From Axinella damicornis (Eukaryota > Porifera > Demospongiae > Axinellida > Axinellidae): 64,000 nucleotides of DNA. The stretch lies in NCBI GenBank assembly GCA_963931865.1, contig OZ007506.1:3654926-3718925 (forward strand), given 5' to 3'. The notes beneath the pieces were generated by a model. The model did no database searches. It saw only the letters and a list, made by a program, of their open reading frames with translations, and had not been told where the DNA came from. This document shows positions 1 through 11,900 of the stretch, piece by piece. Every line of letters begins with the position of its first letter. Positions within the stretch are counted from its first letter, which is position 1. Position numbers and translations under genes: made by a program.

Positions 1-1
1 T

Positions 2-2923
2 TTGGCAGAAAGGGGAGGTGGAGTTGGTTTAGAAGACAGTATGCTAATGGATGAAGCTTCAAATCATGCCAGCTGCTTTACAAAGCTTTACTCCACACAT
101 AGAGTTACAGTTAACTCCTTCAATACTAACCATGCTGCAACTATTGGTGGAGGAATTTTTGTATTGAATGGTACCTTGACTTTGCAAGGAAAGAACTTGT
201 TCAGTGGCAACATTGCCATCAGAACTGGAGGAGGAGTGTATGCATACGACAGCAGTTTGCACTTACCTGGAGATATAACCTTCTCCAACAACTCTGCAGT
301 GCAATATGGTGGAGGCTTGGCTACTCTCCTCTGCAAGTCAGTGAGCATGAGTGGATCCACAAATATGAAGTGGAATTCAGCATACAGTGGAGGGGCAATG
401 TACGTAGATGACAGTACAGTGCACATAGATGGAAACAACTGTTTCCGTGACAACAAGGCCAGAGCTGAAGGTGGAGTAATACATGTGACTAAGAGCAGAG
501 TAAATCTGAATGGTACAAATACTTTTGAAACTAACATGGCACAAGAAAGGGGTGGATCAATTTTTACTACATGCAGTGACTTGATCTTCACTGGCAACAA
601 CTTGTTTCAGCTCTCAATAAGCCGACAGGGAGCTGCAATTTGTGCATCTCACAGTGACTTGACATTTCAGGGAAACACAATGTTTTTGAACAACACAGCA
701 ACCCATGGTGGCGCTATCCAGGTTCTACTGAATAGCAAATTGGTTTTTGCAAACAGCAGTCATCACACAAGGATTGCAAATGAACTGTTTTGCACAGGGC
801 AGACAATAAATGGCCAGAGTCGATCGAAAAATGAAGATGGAATTGTAAATTGTATCCCTCAAGGTAGCAGCTTTGTGAGCAACACAGCTTTCCAAGGCGG
901 AGCAGCTTATTTTGATCAGAGCTCAAAATTGTACCTTGATCCTGCCTCACCTCTTCAGTTCAAAGGTAATGCGGCAAGTGAATCTGGCGGAGCAATTTAT
1001 GTAGCAGATGTTGTTGGGCAGCACCTTGATGGTTTAAGTTCACCATTCCGAAATGAGTGTTTCTTTCACATCCTAATGGGACAACAATCCACTCACCTGG
1101 ATCTGCAGTTGAGTTTCCAGAATAACTCTGCTAGGAAGAGAGGAAGTGTTCTTTATGGCGGTTTGCTGAACAAGTGCGACTTCTCTGCAGTGATGCCACA
1201 CCCCAACACAACAAGTGCAGTGGATGTCTTCAGTAGATATATCTTGAATGACAATGAGCATTCCAAAATGACACCCATTTCATCTGATCCGACAGAGGTA
1301 TGCTTTTGTAGCAACAACAGAACAAAGTGCGAGGAAAAAACTCAACATAAAAGTGTCTTTGCAGGTCAACGTTTTGATGTATCTGTGCTCGCAGTCGATC
1401 AGGCAAATGAAGCAATTCCGGCCATCTTCCATGCTGACCTTAATAATGAAAACAGATCATACATTATTGCGGATCAATGCACTCAAAAGGAATATACTTT
1501 CACTTCTGCGAATTATGTGAATCAAATTACGCTATATCCCAGTAGGGTGTCAGGTGAGACGGTAGAACTTACCGTCAACATCATTCTTAAAGACTGTCCA
1601 CCAGGCTTTCAGCTACTCAACTCCTCCAGTAAATGTGAATGTGCCCCCAGACTACAGCAGTACACTGACGACTGTGACATTAACAAACAAGCAATACTGC
1701 GAACTGGCCATGGAGCTGGCAACTTCTGGGTTGGTGTCTCGGACAATAATGGGACATATGATGGACTGATTCTTAATGGAAATTGTCCTCTCAACTACTG
1801 CACAAGAAGCAAAAAATACATTCACTTGAATGATTCTAGTGAACAGTGTGATTTCAACCGCACTGGTCTCTTATGTGGCCAGTGTAGGGACGGAGAAAGT
1901 TCTATACTAGGCAGTCCCAAGTGCAGACAATGTGATAATCAGCACCTGTTTCTCCTTGTTGTGTTTGCTATAGCTGGAGTTTCTTTAGTTCTCTTGCTAT
2001 TCCTTCTCAACTTAACAGTAGCAGCTGGAACCATCCACGGACTGATATTCTATGCCAACATTATTGCATCAAATCATCACATCTTTCTCCCTCGAGACCA
2101 GAGCATGATTTGTACTGTGTTCATTTCCTGGCTGAATCTCGACTTCGGCATTGAGACCTGCTTCTACAATGGGATGGACACTTTCGTGAAAACTTGCTTA
2201 CAATTTGCATTTCCACTTTATGTTTGGACACTCGTAGGAGCACTAGTTTACATCAGCCGTCACTCACTGCTAGTGTCAAAGCTCCTTGGCACAAACACCA
2301 TTCCAGTTTTGGCAACCCTCTTCTTTCTGTCTTATGCAAAGATTCTGCGCATCATCCTTGTTGCACTTTCTCTCACCTCTCTCCATTATCCCAGTGGAGA
2401 AGAAATCGTCTGGCTCTATGATGCAAGCATTCCACGATCGTGGTACATTCCACTTGCAGTAGTTGCTGTTCTGTTCTTATTGTTTCTCTTCCTTCCATAC
2501 ACCTTTCTACTGCTTCTAGGCCAGTGGTTGCGAACGAAATCAGACTTTTGGGTCTTATCCTGGGCTAATAATCTCTATGTGAAAGACTTCCTTGACGCAT
2601 ATCATGCACCGTACCAGTTGAAACATCGCTACTGGACTGGGCTGTTGCTCCTGCTTCGATGTGGCCTCTATCTCGTCTTTGCTTTCAATGTGAGTGGAGA
2701 GTCTAGTACTAATCTTCTGGCTATTTCGCTAGCGGTGCTCGGAGTAACAGTGATCTTGCTCTTCACTGGCAGTGTGTACAAAAATTGGGGGTTGAATGTT
2801 CTTGAAATTTCGTTCATTGTAAATCTTGGTATCCTTGCCGCAGCTACCTACCATGTCACAGTAGTGAGCCAGAAAGGCAATAGTCAAGTACATGGAAGCC
2901 AAGTTGCGACTTATATCCATTAG
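2..2923 (+). CDS. Beta-helix repeat multi-pass membrane protein, copy 1 (5' cut by window, frameshifted near 3' end)
   Basis: This is the C-terminal 973 codons of a large surface protein; the reading frame is already open at the window start. The first ~430 residues are beta-helix repeats with GGG[IV] turns and NNSA/NTA steps, resembling chlamydial polymorphic membrane protein repeats. A Cys-rich region follows, including GLLCGQCRDGESS and CRQC, then 7-8 hydrophobic membrane segments from about nt 1945. Many N-x-S/T sites suggest a glycosylated ectodomain. Relative to copy 2 (to 15216), a 2-bp TA deletion at about 2911-2916 shifts the frame, giving a stop at 2921. The last membrane segment and cytoplasmic tail are lost from this frame. 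No catalytic motif was recognised; a role in adhesion or sensing is inference only. Confidence 0.85.
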   Translation: MAERGGGVGLEDSMLMDEASNHASCFTKLYSTHRVTVNSFNTNHAATIGGGIFVLNGTLTLQGKNLFSGNIAIRTGGGVYAYDSSLHLPGDITFSNNSAVQYGGGLATLLCKSVSMSGSTNMKWNSAYSGGAMYVDDSTVHIDGNNCFRDNKARAEGGVIHVTKSRVNLNGTNTFETNMAQERGGSIFTTCSDLIFTGNNLFQLSISRQGAAICASHSDLTFQGNTMFLNNTATHGGAIQVLLNSKLVFANSSHHTRIANELFCTGQTINGQSRSKNEDGIVNCIPQGSSFVSNTAFQGGAAYFDQSSKLYLDPASPLQFKGNAASESGGAIYVADVVGQHLDGLSSPFRNECFFHILMGQQSTHLDLQLSFQNNSARKRGSVLYGGLLNKCDFSAVMPHPNTTSAVDVFSRYILNDNEHSKMTPISSDPTEVCFCSNNRTKCEEKTQHKSVFAGQRFDVSVLAVDQANEAIPAIFHADLNNENRSYIIADQCTQKEYTFTSANYVNQITLYPSRVSGETVELTVNIILKDCPPGFQLLNSSSKCECAPRLQQYTDDCDINKQAILRTGHGAGNFWVGVSDNNGTYDGLILNGNCPLNYCTRSKKYIHLNDSSEQCDFNRTGLLCGQCRDGESSILGSPKCRQCDNQHLFLLVVFAIAGVSLVLLLFLLNLTVAAGTIHGLIFYANIIASNHHIFLPRDQSMICTVFISWLNLDFGIETCFYNGMDTFVKTCLQFAFPLYVWTLVGALVYISRHSLLVSKLLGTNTIPVLATLFFLSYAKILRIILVALSLTSLHYPSGEEIVWLYDASIPRSWYIPLAVVAVLFLLFLFLPYTFLLLLGQWLRTKSDFWVLSWANNLYVKDFLDAYHAPYQLKHRYWTGLLLLLRCGLYLVFAFNVSGESSTNLLAISLAVLGVTVILLFTGSVYKNWGLNVLEISFIVNLGILAAATYHVTVVSQKGNSQVHGSQVATYIH

Positions 2924-3152
2924 TGTAGCTTTCCTGACATTCCTGGGAATTCTTCTCGGCCATATCTACCTTCAAATCAAATCCAAAATGCGGAGGTATA
3001 AATTGAATACCTATCAGATACATCGCCATGCCAATAGAGGAAATTTGCAGCCTGAGAATCAAGATCTGGGAAATCAGCCACTAGTTGCTCCAACAAGAAG
3101 TTTTGTTCAATTTCGTGAACCACTGGACTTGCTTGACACAGACACCCCGTGA
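2924..3152 (+). pseudogene. Frameshifted C-terminal remainder of copy 1 gene
   Basis: After the 2-bp deletion the homologous sequence continues in another frame up to a stop at 3150-3152. It encodes the final membrane segment (SVAFLTFLGILLGHIYLQI) and the tail that copy 2 keeps in frame. Identity to copy 2 remains very high, so the break is recent or is an assembly error. The deletion lies in a short TA dinucleotide run, a typical slippage site. Confidence 0.8.
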
Positions 3153-3672
3153 AATCAGCACCACGCCGATACAAATGGAACTGTTAATTATAAGGACGAG
3201 ACTTAGTAGTAACATCAATGATCGCACTTCTATAATCAATTTTGTTTGATTAGTTCTCCATGCATAGTTTGATGTTACTGAATGCAGCTAGCGATTGCTA
3301 TCTTGGCTGTTTATTAGTAACTGTTGCATATCTGCTGCACTTAGCATGACATTGTATTGTATATTGCTGAATGCTGTTTAAAAGTTATTGCTTTCTTTGT
3401 GGTTCATCGGTTAATATTTCCAGCTGTCATAAGTCTTGGAACAGCACTGGGGGGGATGTCTTGGCATAGTCTTATACATTGAGTTGTCCGGAATGTTGAA
3501 CTGATGATCATCATGCAGTATAGCACTGACGTCATGGAAATGATGTCTTTCCAGGTTTTCAGTATCGGCAGCGACTAGACACAGCAAATCTCTGTGCTAT
3601 GCTAGCTACCTGCAAGTGTTTCACAAAAGCTGAGTTGAGAACAAGCATGCAGGTCGATTGTGATTGTACATG

Positions 3673-3884
3673 ACTGGTCCCTCTGACCCTCTCAGAGATG
3701 ACTGGTGACCTCAATTGTGGTATCACAGTTGGTTGCTAAATTATTACCCACACATAATTGCATTCTATCAGGACAACTCAAATCAAGGCACATGCCCAGA
3801 TGTTGACCCTTCCTGTGCAAATGCGAAGGGTCTGGTTCCAAGACTAAGGTCACCAGTCATCTCAGAGAAGGTCAGAGGGACCAG
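3673..3884. repeat. Inverted repeat (foldback), about 38-bp arms
   Basis: The arm starting ACTGGTCCCTCTGACC at 3673 is repeated in inverse orientation at about 3847-3884, with about 135 bp between. The same structure stands at 15731-15942 in the second copy, so it predates the duplication. It looks like a small non-autonomous foldback element. Confidence 0.75.
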
Positions 3885-4524
3885 ATTCAGTTTAGTAGGC
3901 ATTTATCAATACGTACAGAGAAATGTGCTATGATCTCCATGCATAGTAACCTGTTGGTGGATGTGGCACAATGCTATGGCAGACATTACTGTGCTGCTTT
4001 GCAGGTTCAGCACTATAATTATGTGCAAAGGTATGGTTGCTAATTCAATACCACATTGACTTAATTAGAGTGTTTGCTATTAAGTGACAGCTGTACTAGA
4101 ACTTTAAATATCATTGGGAACCACATCCGCTTTCATAGTGCTTTTACCAGTTCAAAGAACTTGCAAAAGCATAGTACACAAAAATTGTAAACTAGGAATT
4201 TACTTATTCTCGAGATTGTGGTATGCATCTCAATATTATGCATAACCATCAGATTCTGATGATAAGGCCCCTATTAGTTGCATTGTTGTTTCTGCCCCAC
4301 TGCCAGCATCCAGATTTCAGGGCTGCATGAACTTACCATTATGACACAATTTTGTGTAATTAATGTCATAGCATTCCCTAGTCCTCATTGCCCCTGAATG
4401 CCTGCACTTTGTGTTGTCTGTAGCACAAGCTGAAGAGATAGGCTTGCATTTGTGCGTGCACACGTACCATGCCTGCGTTTGCGTATGCATGCCTGCTTTT
4501 GGGTTGTATTCATGTCAGCCTTGC

Positions 4525-4562
4525 ATTTTTTGTCTCGGCACTTCGGTGCCGAGACAAAAAAA
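4525..4562. repeat. Short perfect hairpin, GTCTCGGCA stem
   Basis: The stem TTTTTGTCTCGGCA pairs with TGCCGAGACAAAAA around a CTTCGG loop. At the same place copy 2 carries a 1.49-kb insertion instead. A related hairpin (stem TGTCTC(A/G)GCAC) occurs at 37783-37807. It could be a minimal element or an excision scar; a terminator role is not supported. Confidence 0.7.
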
Positions 4563-5701
4563 CCCTGTGGAGATAGGGAGAAGACTGAGGAATTGAAGAG
4601 ACGAGGGAGTTGGTAGATGGCCTCCTTGGATAAAGAATAAATTAATGGAGAGCTAGTGAGTGTTGTGTGGCAGGAGAGGAGAATTAAGACTAGTGGTGTA
4701 CATGTAGGTATAGTGAAGAGTGCATGGATGATACTCATATTACTCATTGAGGAAGTGGATCGATGCAGGTGTATAGTAGCCCATTGATGCCATGATATAT
4801 ATAGTTAACACCACGTCCAATGGTTCCTAAGGGTGTTTACCTCTGTACTTCCTCAGTGGCGTCAGCAAAGACGAACACCGCTACTGGACCTACCTATGCA
4901 TTGAACTCTGAGCTGTACATGACCAGTGTGCTGCATGCATAATAATTATAGATTGTGTTACCTGCCATGTCGCCACTAGACTGCTTCAGCTAGCCTGACT
5001 CATATACTAGTTCCCTGTGTTGTGCATATTTCTGGGGCCTGTGCGCGTGGGCCTGTGTGAGGTTGTGCTGTGCTCATGCAGTCACATTCTGATGACAGTC
5101 TTGTATAATTATAGAACTGGCATGTGCACTCGCTCAAGCTCGCCCCACAATGTCGCACATTCCACTAGTTTATATATATTTATGGTACAGACACATAGGC
5201 AAGAAAGTGGGAGTGAATGCGTTGGGTGTAAAATGGAAACACTAGAGCAGAGCTAGGGAGAGTACATAGTGCTACAGGTCACACAGACAACCCAATACAG
5301 ATATAGCAGGGAAACCGAATATCTACATAAAATTATGCTACCTATTTAGTGATGTGTATAAAAATTTGCAAACAAAAATCCAGGAGGTGTAGCGGTGACC
5401 AGTGGAATAGTGTATGTTAGAGTGTGATAATGATTTAGTGTTGTCATGTATATGGATGGTGATACACTTGTAGTCTACCTTCTTCGCCTTGCTTTTCGCT
5501 TTACCTATTATTTGGGGAACAAGAATATGAGACTGTGAGTACCCACCACTGACCAAGTAGTTGGTTGGGACACTGCTTTGCCTACCAAAACTGTTTGCCG
5601 AACTCAAAGTTATACTAAAATAATGATACCTGTCTGCTGATATGATAGTGTCCATCCATGCACATGGTAGTTAAATAAGCAATTTATCACATAGAACATG
5701 T

Positions 5702-5726
5702 CCCCCCCCCCCCCCCCCCCCCCCCC
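5702..5726. repeat. Poly-C run of 25
   Basis: The equivalent position of copy 2 (19797-19805) has only nine C. The difference reflects homopolymer slippage or sequencing error. Confidence 0.9.
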
Positions 5727-6484
5727 ACCTTGAAGAAGTATTATGATGTGCCTAAGGCAAGTCATCCCTCTCCCCTGACTTCAACCCAGATTTACGGTAC
5801 ATCAGTGTACACCGTACCTATGGCATGCTACTTACACCACATGCATACAGACCTTGTCACACCGCACCCTGTACCTCATTACAGCAACAGAACTTACACT
5901 TATTGAGGGTTCTGGTACAGCACCAGAGCTAGTTTTGTGTTGTCCCTGTGTACAGGAAGAGAGGTACATGTACAACGGTAACTTCAGTTCAGTTCATTTT
6001 GAATGCGGCATCTCCAATACAGAAGGTTTCACGCAGGTCCTGGGCCGGTGGTGATGTAACATCATCACCAAACTCACTTGAGTTACAATAAACGGCATTG
6101 CTCAAACTTTTGTTAGGAGCAAAGGGCAAATTTCTTTTTAAGGCAAACCACCCTTCAAAAAACCAAGGGTTACCCAGGACAGAGCCTGAGTTGAGTACTA
6201 AGGGACTCTCACTCAACCAGTGCACCACTGCACACCACCATTTATGGTAACTCAAGCGCGTTCACTCATATCACCCAAGTACACCACTGCACAGAAAATG
6301 CTCAGTGGAAGCAGACTCCACTCGAACATTGCAACAGAAAACATGCTGGAGGACTGTGTATAGGCCTACATACATACCTTTCCTTTCTTAGGTGAAGCAG
6401 CACCTTCAAGTTTGGACTATAGGAAGACAATGTTACAATACTGAAATATATATGAGATAACAGCACATTCAGCATTTTATCTGT

Positions 6485-7002
6485 TTATTGCCGAGCGCAT
6501 TAGCGCGAGGCTCTGAATGGGGGATCTATTTCTCACTATATACGTATGTACGTACGTGGGTACGTACGTGGTACGTACGTATGGGAATATGTCACGCTTA
6601 GGAATGTTGATAGGAATGTTGCGGGTTTCCTGCCGGCCAATTGAGTTTCATTTGCTGCGAGGGCTCGACGGTGCGAGAACTACAACCTTGAGAAACAGAT
6701 CAGTGGACGAGCATGCGGTACTCCAGGGCTTGCAGAGCTGGAGCAGCTAGCTACATATGGAGTCAAACAGTCGACACCTGTTTATACCGCAACTCCATAA
6801 TAGTCTCGCGTACATGTAGCCAGAGGTTAGGGTACAAGCGAGCAGGGCCTTCAGGGCTTGCAGAGCTAGAGCAGCTACATGTGGAGTCGAACAGTGAGTG
6901 TAATCAACATGTTTATCTCCTTGCAAATTCACAGTTAGCTAGAGATCTGACGTCATACTGGTAAGCACGTGGCCAGGCTGCGCATGCGCGCGAGGCAATT
7001 AT
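6485..7002. mobile_element. Copy-1-specific inserted block
   Basis: The block starts near ATTGCCGAGCGC and ends near GCGCGAGGCAAT, which are weakly inverted ends. Copy 2 has unrelated short sequence at this point (about 20550-20598). Inside, a 65-bp segment containing AGGGCTTGCAGAGCT is repeated at about 6722 and 6845. The open frames have no recognisable family. I cannot define a clean target duplication. Confidence 0.45.
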
Positions 7003-8177
7003 TGTTCACGGATTCTAAGAGAGATTCAGTTCCAGTTTTGAGTTGAAGATGAGTGAGTACTACAGTATAGGAGAGGACCAGGTGGAAAGGGATGTATTCA
7101 TTGTGTGAACCATCAGACAGCAGGAGGAATGGACGCTATAACCAGACAACATACCAGATTAAAAAAATAATAATTCATGACTCTCACCACACCCACTCAT
7201 TAACAAAAGCACCATCCTTACAGGCCTCATGTGTACATTGCTGTACCATGTACCAGGTGAGTGCAACGTTTACTAAGTATATTATTCATCATCAATGCAG
7301 CAATGTATACCTGTGGTTCAGAGGTGGCATGATTCACTGCGCTTGCAGCAAGCTCTTCTTCGTCTTCTTTCGGCTTTCTCTTTGCATTACGTCTTCTAAT
7401 GTGAGAGAAAAAACAACATGGTAGTCTGAGAGCATGACCACATTAGAGCTGGTCACCCAATACTTCTACACAGGAAAGGTATTACATCATGTTGTATCTA
7501 TGTACGTCATCCAGAAAGTTGGCAGTTACCGGTTCAGGCTTTCAAAGGGGATTGCAGAAGTATCTGCGTATGTCAACTGCCTAGCCACTATCTCCTCTCG
7601 GCCCAGACGGTCACGCGTGTCCGGAATGCCAATTACATGTATACCTGTGAACTGGTGGAGTGCCAGTTAGAGTCGAGGATGAGTTCTATCCAGGGAGGCA
7701 TCCAGGTGGGACAAGTTTAGCTCCAGTCAAACCTTCTACACACTCTGGGCCGGGCTGATCTCAAACACATGGCCTAAATCAAATTGGCTCAGTATGATCT
7801 GATTGGACAGTAAATTTAATCAAGCGAAAGGTTCGCTGGACTCTCCCCATCTTCAGTGCATGGCTTTGCAGTGTGGGTGTGACCAGTTGGGCGGAGAGGG
7901 GCTAGCAGCTAGACTGAGTAATGTCTCAGCATGTGATGGGTTTTAGCACTTTTGTACTGCTAATAAACACAGATGCTGGGACGGAGGTCTGTGGAGGCCG
8001 GAGGTCTGTGGAGGCCGGAGGCTATGAACCATGAACATCGGAGTACCTGGTTGGTGGTCTGGTTTGCTGTGTAGGTCGGCTAGGAATCTCTGCCTCTTCT
8101 TTCCCCATCATTTTAGTCTGAGAAATCAAGGTCAGAGATGGAAGATGCCTACAATGATCACAGACTTTGGTGGCTCA

Positions 8178-8377
8178 NNNNNNNNNNNNNNNNNNNNNNN
8201 NNNNNNNNNNNNNNNNNNNNNNNNNNNNNNNNNNNNNNNNNNNNNNNNNNNNNNNNNNNNNNNNNNNNNNNNNNNNNNNNNNNNNNNNNNNNNNNNNNNN
8301 NNNNNNNNNNNNNNNNNNNNNNNNNNNNNNNNNNNNNNNNNNNNNNNNNNNNNNNNNNNNNNNNNNNNNNNNNNNNN
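8178..8377. other. Assembly gap of exactly 200 N
   Basis: A round-number gap is a scaffolding placeholder of unknown true size. It is followed by an 18-G homopolymer, probably a low-quality contig end. The sequence just after the gap (about 8396-8425) matches one arm of an inverted repeat at 40969-41087, so the contig ends in a repeat. The gap separates the two copies of the duplicated segment. Confidence 0.98.
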
Positions 8378-8940
8378 GGGGGGGGGGGGGGGGGGGGTAC
8401 TAATCCCATACACCCTAGCAAGCGATGGTACAACTATACTAAAGTTCCTGCCAGCTATAGTACGCATCTATGGAGCTATATAGCTACCTGAGGTTTGGCA
8501 AGTCAATTTGTTATCAGATTCTGCTTGTTTCCAGCATGATACTGAAGGTAAATTTGACCATCAGTCGGGGAAGTGTATTTCTATAGTGTTTCCCTATGTT
8601 TCTGCCCCCCATATTGCATGCACGTGCTGCTACTACTACTCTGAAAACAATCGTTGATGTTGCTTATTGCTATAGGTCAAGTGACAGAAACATAGGGGTT
8701 GCTTATTGCTATAGGTCAAGTGACACGTGTCATGCAACATGACATGATTACCTCCAGCTGTGTTATTGCAATCTGACGTCTCATTACATATCACTTTCTA
8801 TCTCAACTTTTTACTTGGCACTAAGCATTACTTCACCTACAGTTGGTGTGTGTAGCTATAATTATGCCAACTGACATTACCAGACTTTGTACAACAGCAC
8901 ATAGCTATGGCTATTGTAGTCAACAGAGTTCACTAACTAC
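8378..8940. other. Upstream flank of the copy 2 gene
   Basis: No gene seen. Contains a G-run at the gap edge and a small direct repeat (GCTTATTGCTATAGGTCAAG at about 8662 and 8701). The pyrimidine-rich stretch ending in TTTTACAG at 8954-8961 looks like a 3' splice site, which would place a non-coding first exon further upstream. Confidence 0.45.
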
Positions 8941-8967
8941 ATGTTCACATACCTTTTACAGGGTAAT

Positions 8968-11900
8968 ATGAAAAAACTGGAAGTAGGTGACATGGTTGTT
9001 GCAGCAAAGCTTCACTTGGCAGGGACTGTGGTTCTATTGGGCGTTCTCTTCCTGTCTGCTGCTCATTCAGCAACTTACTATGTGAGACCTACCTCAACCA
9101 ATGCCACATGCCCACATTCTCCGGATCCTTGCCTGACCCTCACTGAGTATGGACGAAACCATGACCAACACTTCAATGCTTCAGATATCGAACTGAAACT
9201 CCTGCCAGGCATTCACGTTCTTGAGGTGAGCTTTGCTGTGGCAAACATTCGACATGTCAAACTCCTCGGAAACTCAAATTCAACCGAAGTTTTATGCACA
9301 GATGATGTTGGCATTGTATTTGAAAATGTTTCTGGATTGACAATAGATGGGTTGATGTTTACTTCTTGTGGGAGACATCGCTCGTCACCGGTACGATATG
9401 TTGCAACTTCTCTTGATCTCTATGGCTTGTTCGTTGACTCAGTACAGCACACCATGATCGCAAACTGCACCTTTCAGAATAGCCCTTCCACTGCATTGGC
9501 AGTAGTTAACAGTAGTGCAGTTCTAGAAAACACTAGCTTCCTTGGCAACGGTAAAATATTGTCGGAAAGATGCTCAGCCTCGCCGAATTCTAACCTATGT
9601 CGTGTTTTAGGAGGTGGAATGCTTGTAGCGAAGAGTAGTCTCAACTTTACTGGTACCACCCTGTTTGCAAGGAACATAGCTTATAGGGGTGGTGGTATCT
9701 GCATCGAAAATATCAGCACTGTTATCTTCAGCGGAACAAGCACGTTCACCAACAACTCTGTATGGAATGGTGACAGTGGTGGTGGGATCGCTGTACAAGA
9801 TAATAGCATTCTAACACTCATCGGAACCAACACTTTTGTCAGCAATTCTGTTTCCAGTCAGTATAGTAACAGTGGAGGTGGTGGGATCTCTGCACAAGAT
9901 AATAGCACTCTGACTCTCAGTGGAACGAACACTTTTGTCCGCAATTCTATTTCCAGTCACTATGGTAATGGAGGAGGGGTCTATGCGCAGTACCATACCA
10001 CAGTGAACATGAATGGCAATACCACTTTCACACACAACTCAGCTCCTAATGGTGGTGGGCTCTGTGCACACTACCATACCACTGTGAGCATGAACGAGAA
10101 TACCACTTTCGTATACAACTCAGCATATATTGGTGGTGCGATCAATGTACGCCAGGACCGTAGCACTGTGAACATGAATGAGAATACCACTTTCATACAC
10201 AACTCAGCAGTTATGTATGGTGGTGGGATCTATGCACAGGACAGTACCACTGTGAACATGAATGAGAATACCACTTTCATTTACAACTCGGCATATAATG
10301 GCGGTGGTGGGATCTATGCAAAGGATTATACCACTGTGAACATGAATGAGAATACCACTTTTATACACAACTCAGCTACAGATCATGTTGGTGGTGGTGG
10401 GATCTGTGCACAGGACCATACGACAGTGAACATGAATGGGGATACCACTTTCACATACAACTCAGCTGTTGATGGTGGTGGGATCTATGCATTCTCCCAT
10501 ACCACTGTGAACATGAAGGAGAATACCACTTTCATACACAACTCAGCATATAATGGTGGTGGGATCTATGCATCCTACTATACCACTGTGAACATGAAGG
10601 AGAATACCACTTTCACACACAACTCAGCAGCTACTAGTGGTGGTGGTGTATTTGCAGAGGGCTATACAACAGTAAACATGAATGAGAATACCAATTTCAT
10701 ACACAACTCAGCAGCTAGTGCTGGTGGTGGGATCAATGCACAGAGTCATACCATTCTGAACATGACTGGTACGAGCATTTTCATATCCAATTTTGGGCGA
10801 GATGGTGGAGGAATTCTTGCTACTCAAAATTCTGCTATCTATCTGAAAGGAAATAATAGCTTCAGGAGAAACAGAGCTGGAAATCATGGCGGTGGGATAT
10901 CAATGGAAGTCAGTAGCACCCTAACCATCCATGAAGATTCCATTCTGACATTTCCTGATTCTGCAAACTTTGTATCAAATTCAGCAAGGAGAGGTGGGGC
11001 AATTTATTCAAGTTCCTCAGAAATCAAAGTAAGTGCCATCTGCAAAATTTCTAACAATTCAGCTCATCTTGATGGTGGTGGGGTGTACTCAGACCACAGC
11101 ACTCTCTGGTTTGGAAACAGCTGTCTCAACAATCTGACCTGCAGTCCCAGTTCTACAAGCTTTGTATCCAATTCAGCAAGGAGGGGTGGGGCAATTCATT
11201 CTATTTTCTCAGAAATCAAACTAAGTAGTGCTGTCTCCAAAATCTCAAACAATTCAGCTCAGCTTGACGGTGGAGGGGTGTACTCAGACAGCAGCATTTT
11301 TAGCTTTGGAAACTGCACTCTCAACAACAACCAAGCACAAATTGGTGCAGGCATTTACTTAGACAATAGCACAATGAACCTGACAGGATACAATCATGTT
11401 GAGGAAAATGTGGCCGTCTTTTATGGTGCGGGGATCTATACACAAAGGACTTTGTTGACTCTCACTGGAAACAATGCATTTCGACGTAACACAGCCATGA
11501 GGGAGGGAGGGGGGATCTATGCCATTGCAAGCAGTACACTGGACTTCAATGGTAACATCACTTTCACGGACAGTGTGGCAAATGTTAGTGGTGGAGCTGT
11601 GTGGTTGGAAAATAGCATTCTGAAACTGGACAGCTATACCTCTTTCAGAAACTGTGGAGCAGCATATGAAGGCGGAGCAATAATTGCATACGACAGCCAC
11701 GTGAAAGCAAATGGAAAAAGCACATTTATATCCAACTCTGCAACAAGAGGTGGAGCAATCAGTGTACGATGGAGCTCTCTGCAATTCTATAGTGGCAGTG
11801 AGTTGGAAGTTTTGAACAACTCAGCAGTTACAGGAGGAGGAATTTTCAGTGACAACAGCACCTTGGAATTCAACGAAAACTGCACCTTCATGGCCAACCT

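Larger units (their letters stand above)
1..8177 (+). repeat. Large near-identical duplication, copy 1
   Basis: This stretch matches 12063-22297 almost base for base, in the same orientation. It covers the 3' two-fifths of the beta-helix/membrane gene and about 5 kb of downstream non-coding sequence. Differences are scattered substitutions plus discrete insertions. Copy 1 alone has a block at about 6485-7002 and a poly-C run of 25 (9 in copy 2). Copy 2 alone has blocks at 16597-18083, 19156-19714 and 20888-21424. Copy 1 ends at the N gap at exactly the sequence that continues without a break at 22297. Either a tandem duplication or two haplotypes joined by scaffolding would give this pattern. 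Confidence 0.95.
3153..8177. other. Non-coding flank downstream of copy 1
   Basis: I find no supportable protein gene here. Open frames are short, lack family resemblance, and are broken differently in the second copy (15217-22297). The region holds an inverted repeat at 3673-3884, a hairpin at 4525-4562, a poly-C run at 5702-5726, a relict of a tRNA-like element near 6160-6230 and a copy-specific block at about 6485-7002. The first few hundred bases are probably 3' UTR. Confidence 0.6.

Noticed and set aside
88..2920. Minus-strand open frames opposite the beta-helix genes (including the 170-codon ones at 88-600 and 12150-12662)
   Set aside because: They are antisense shadows of a strongly supported plus-strand gene and lack any family feature.
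8031..8491. Open frames crossing the N gap
   Set aside because: They exist only because N is translated as unknown; there is no real continuous sequence.
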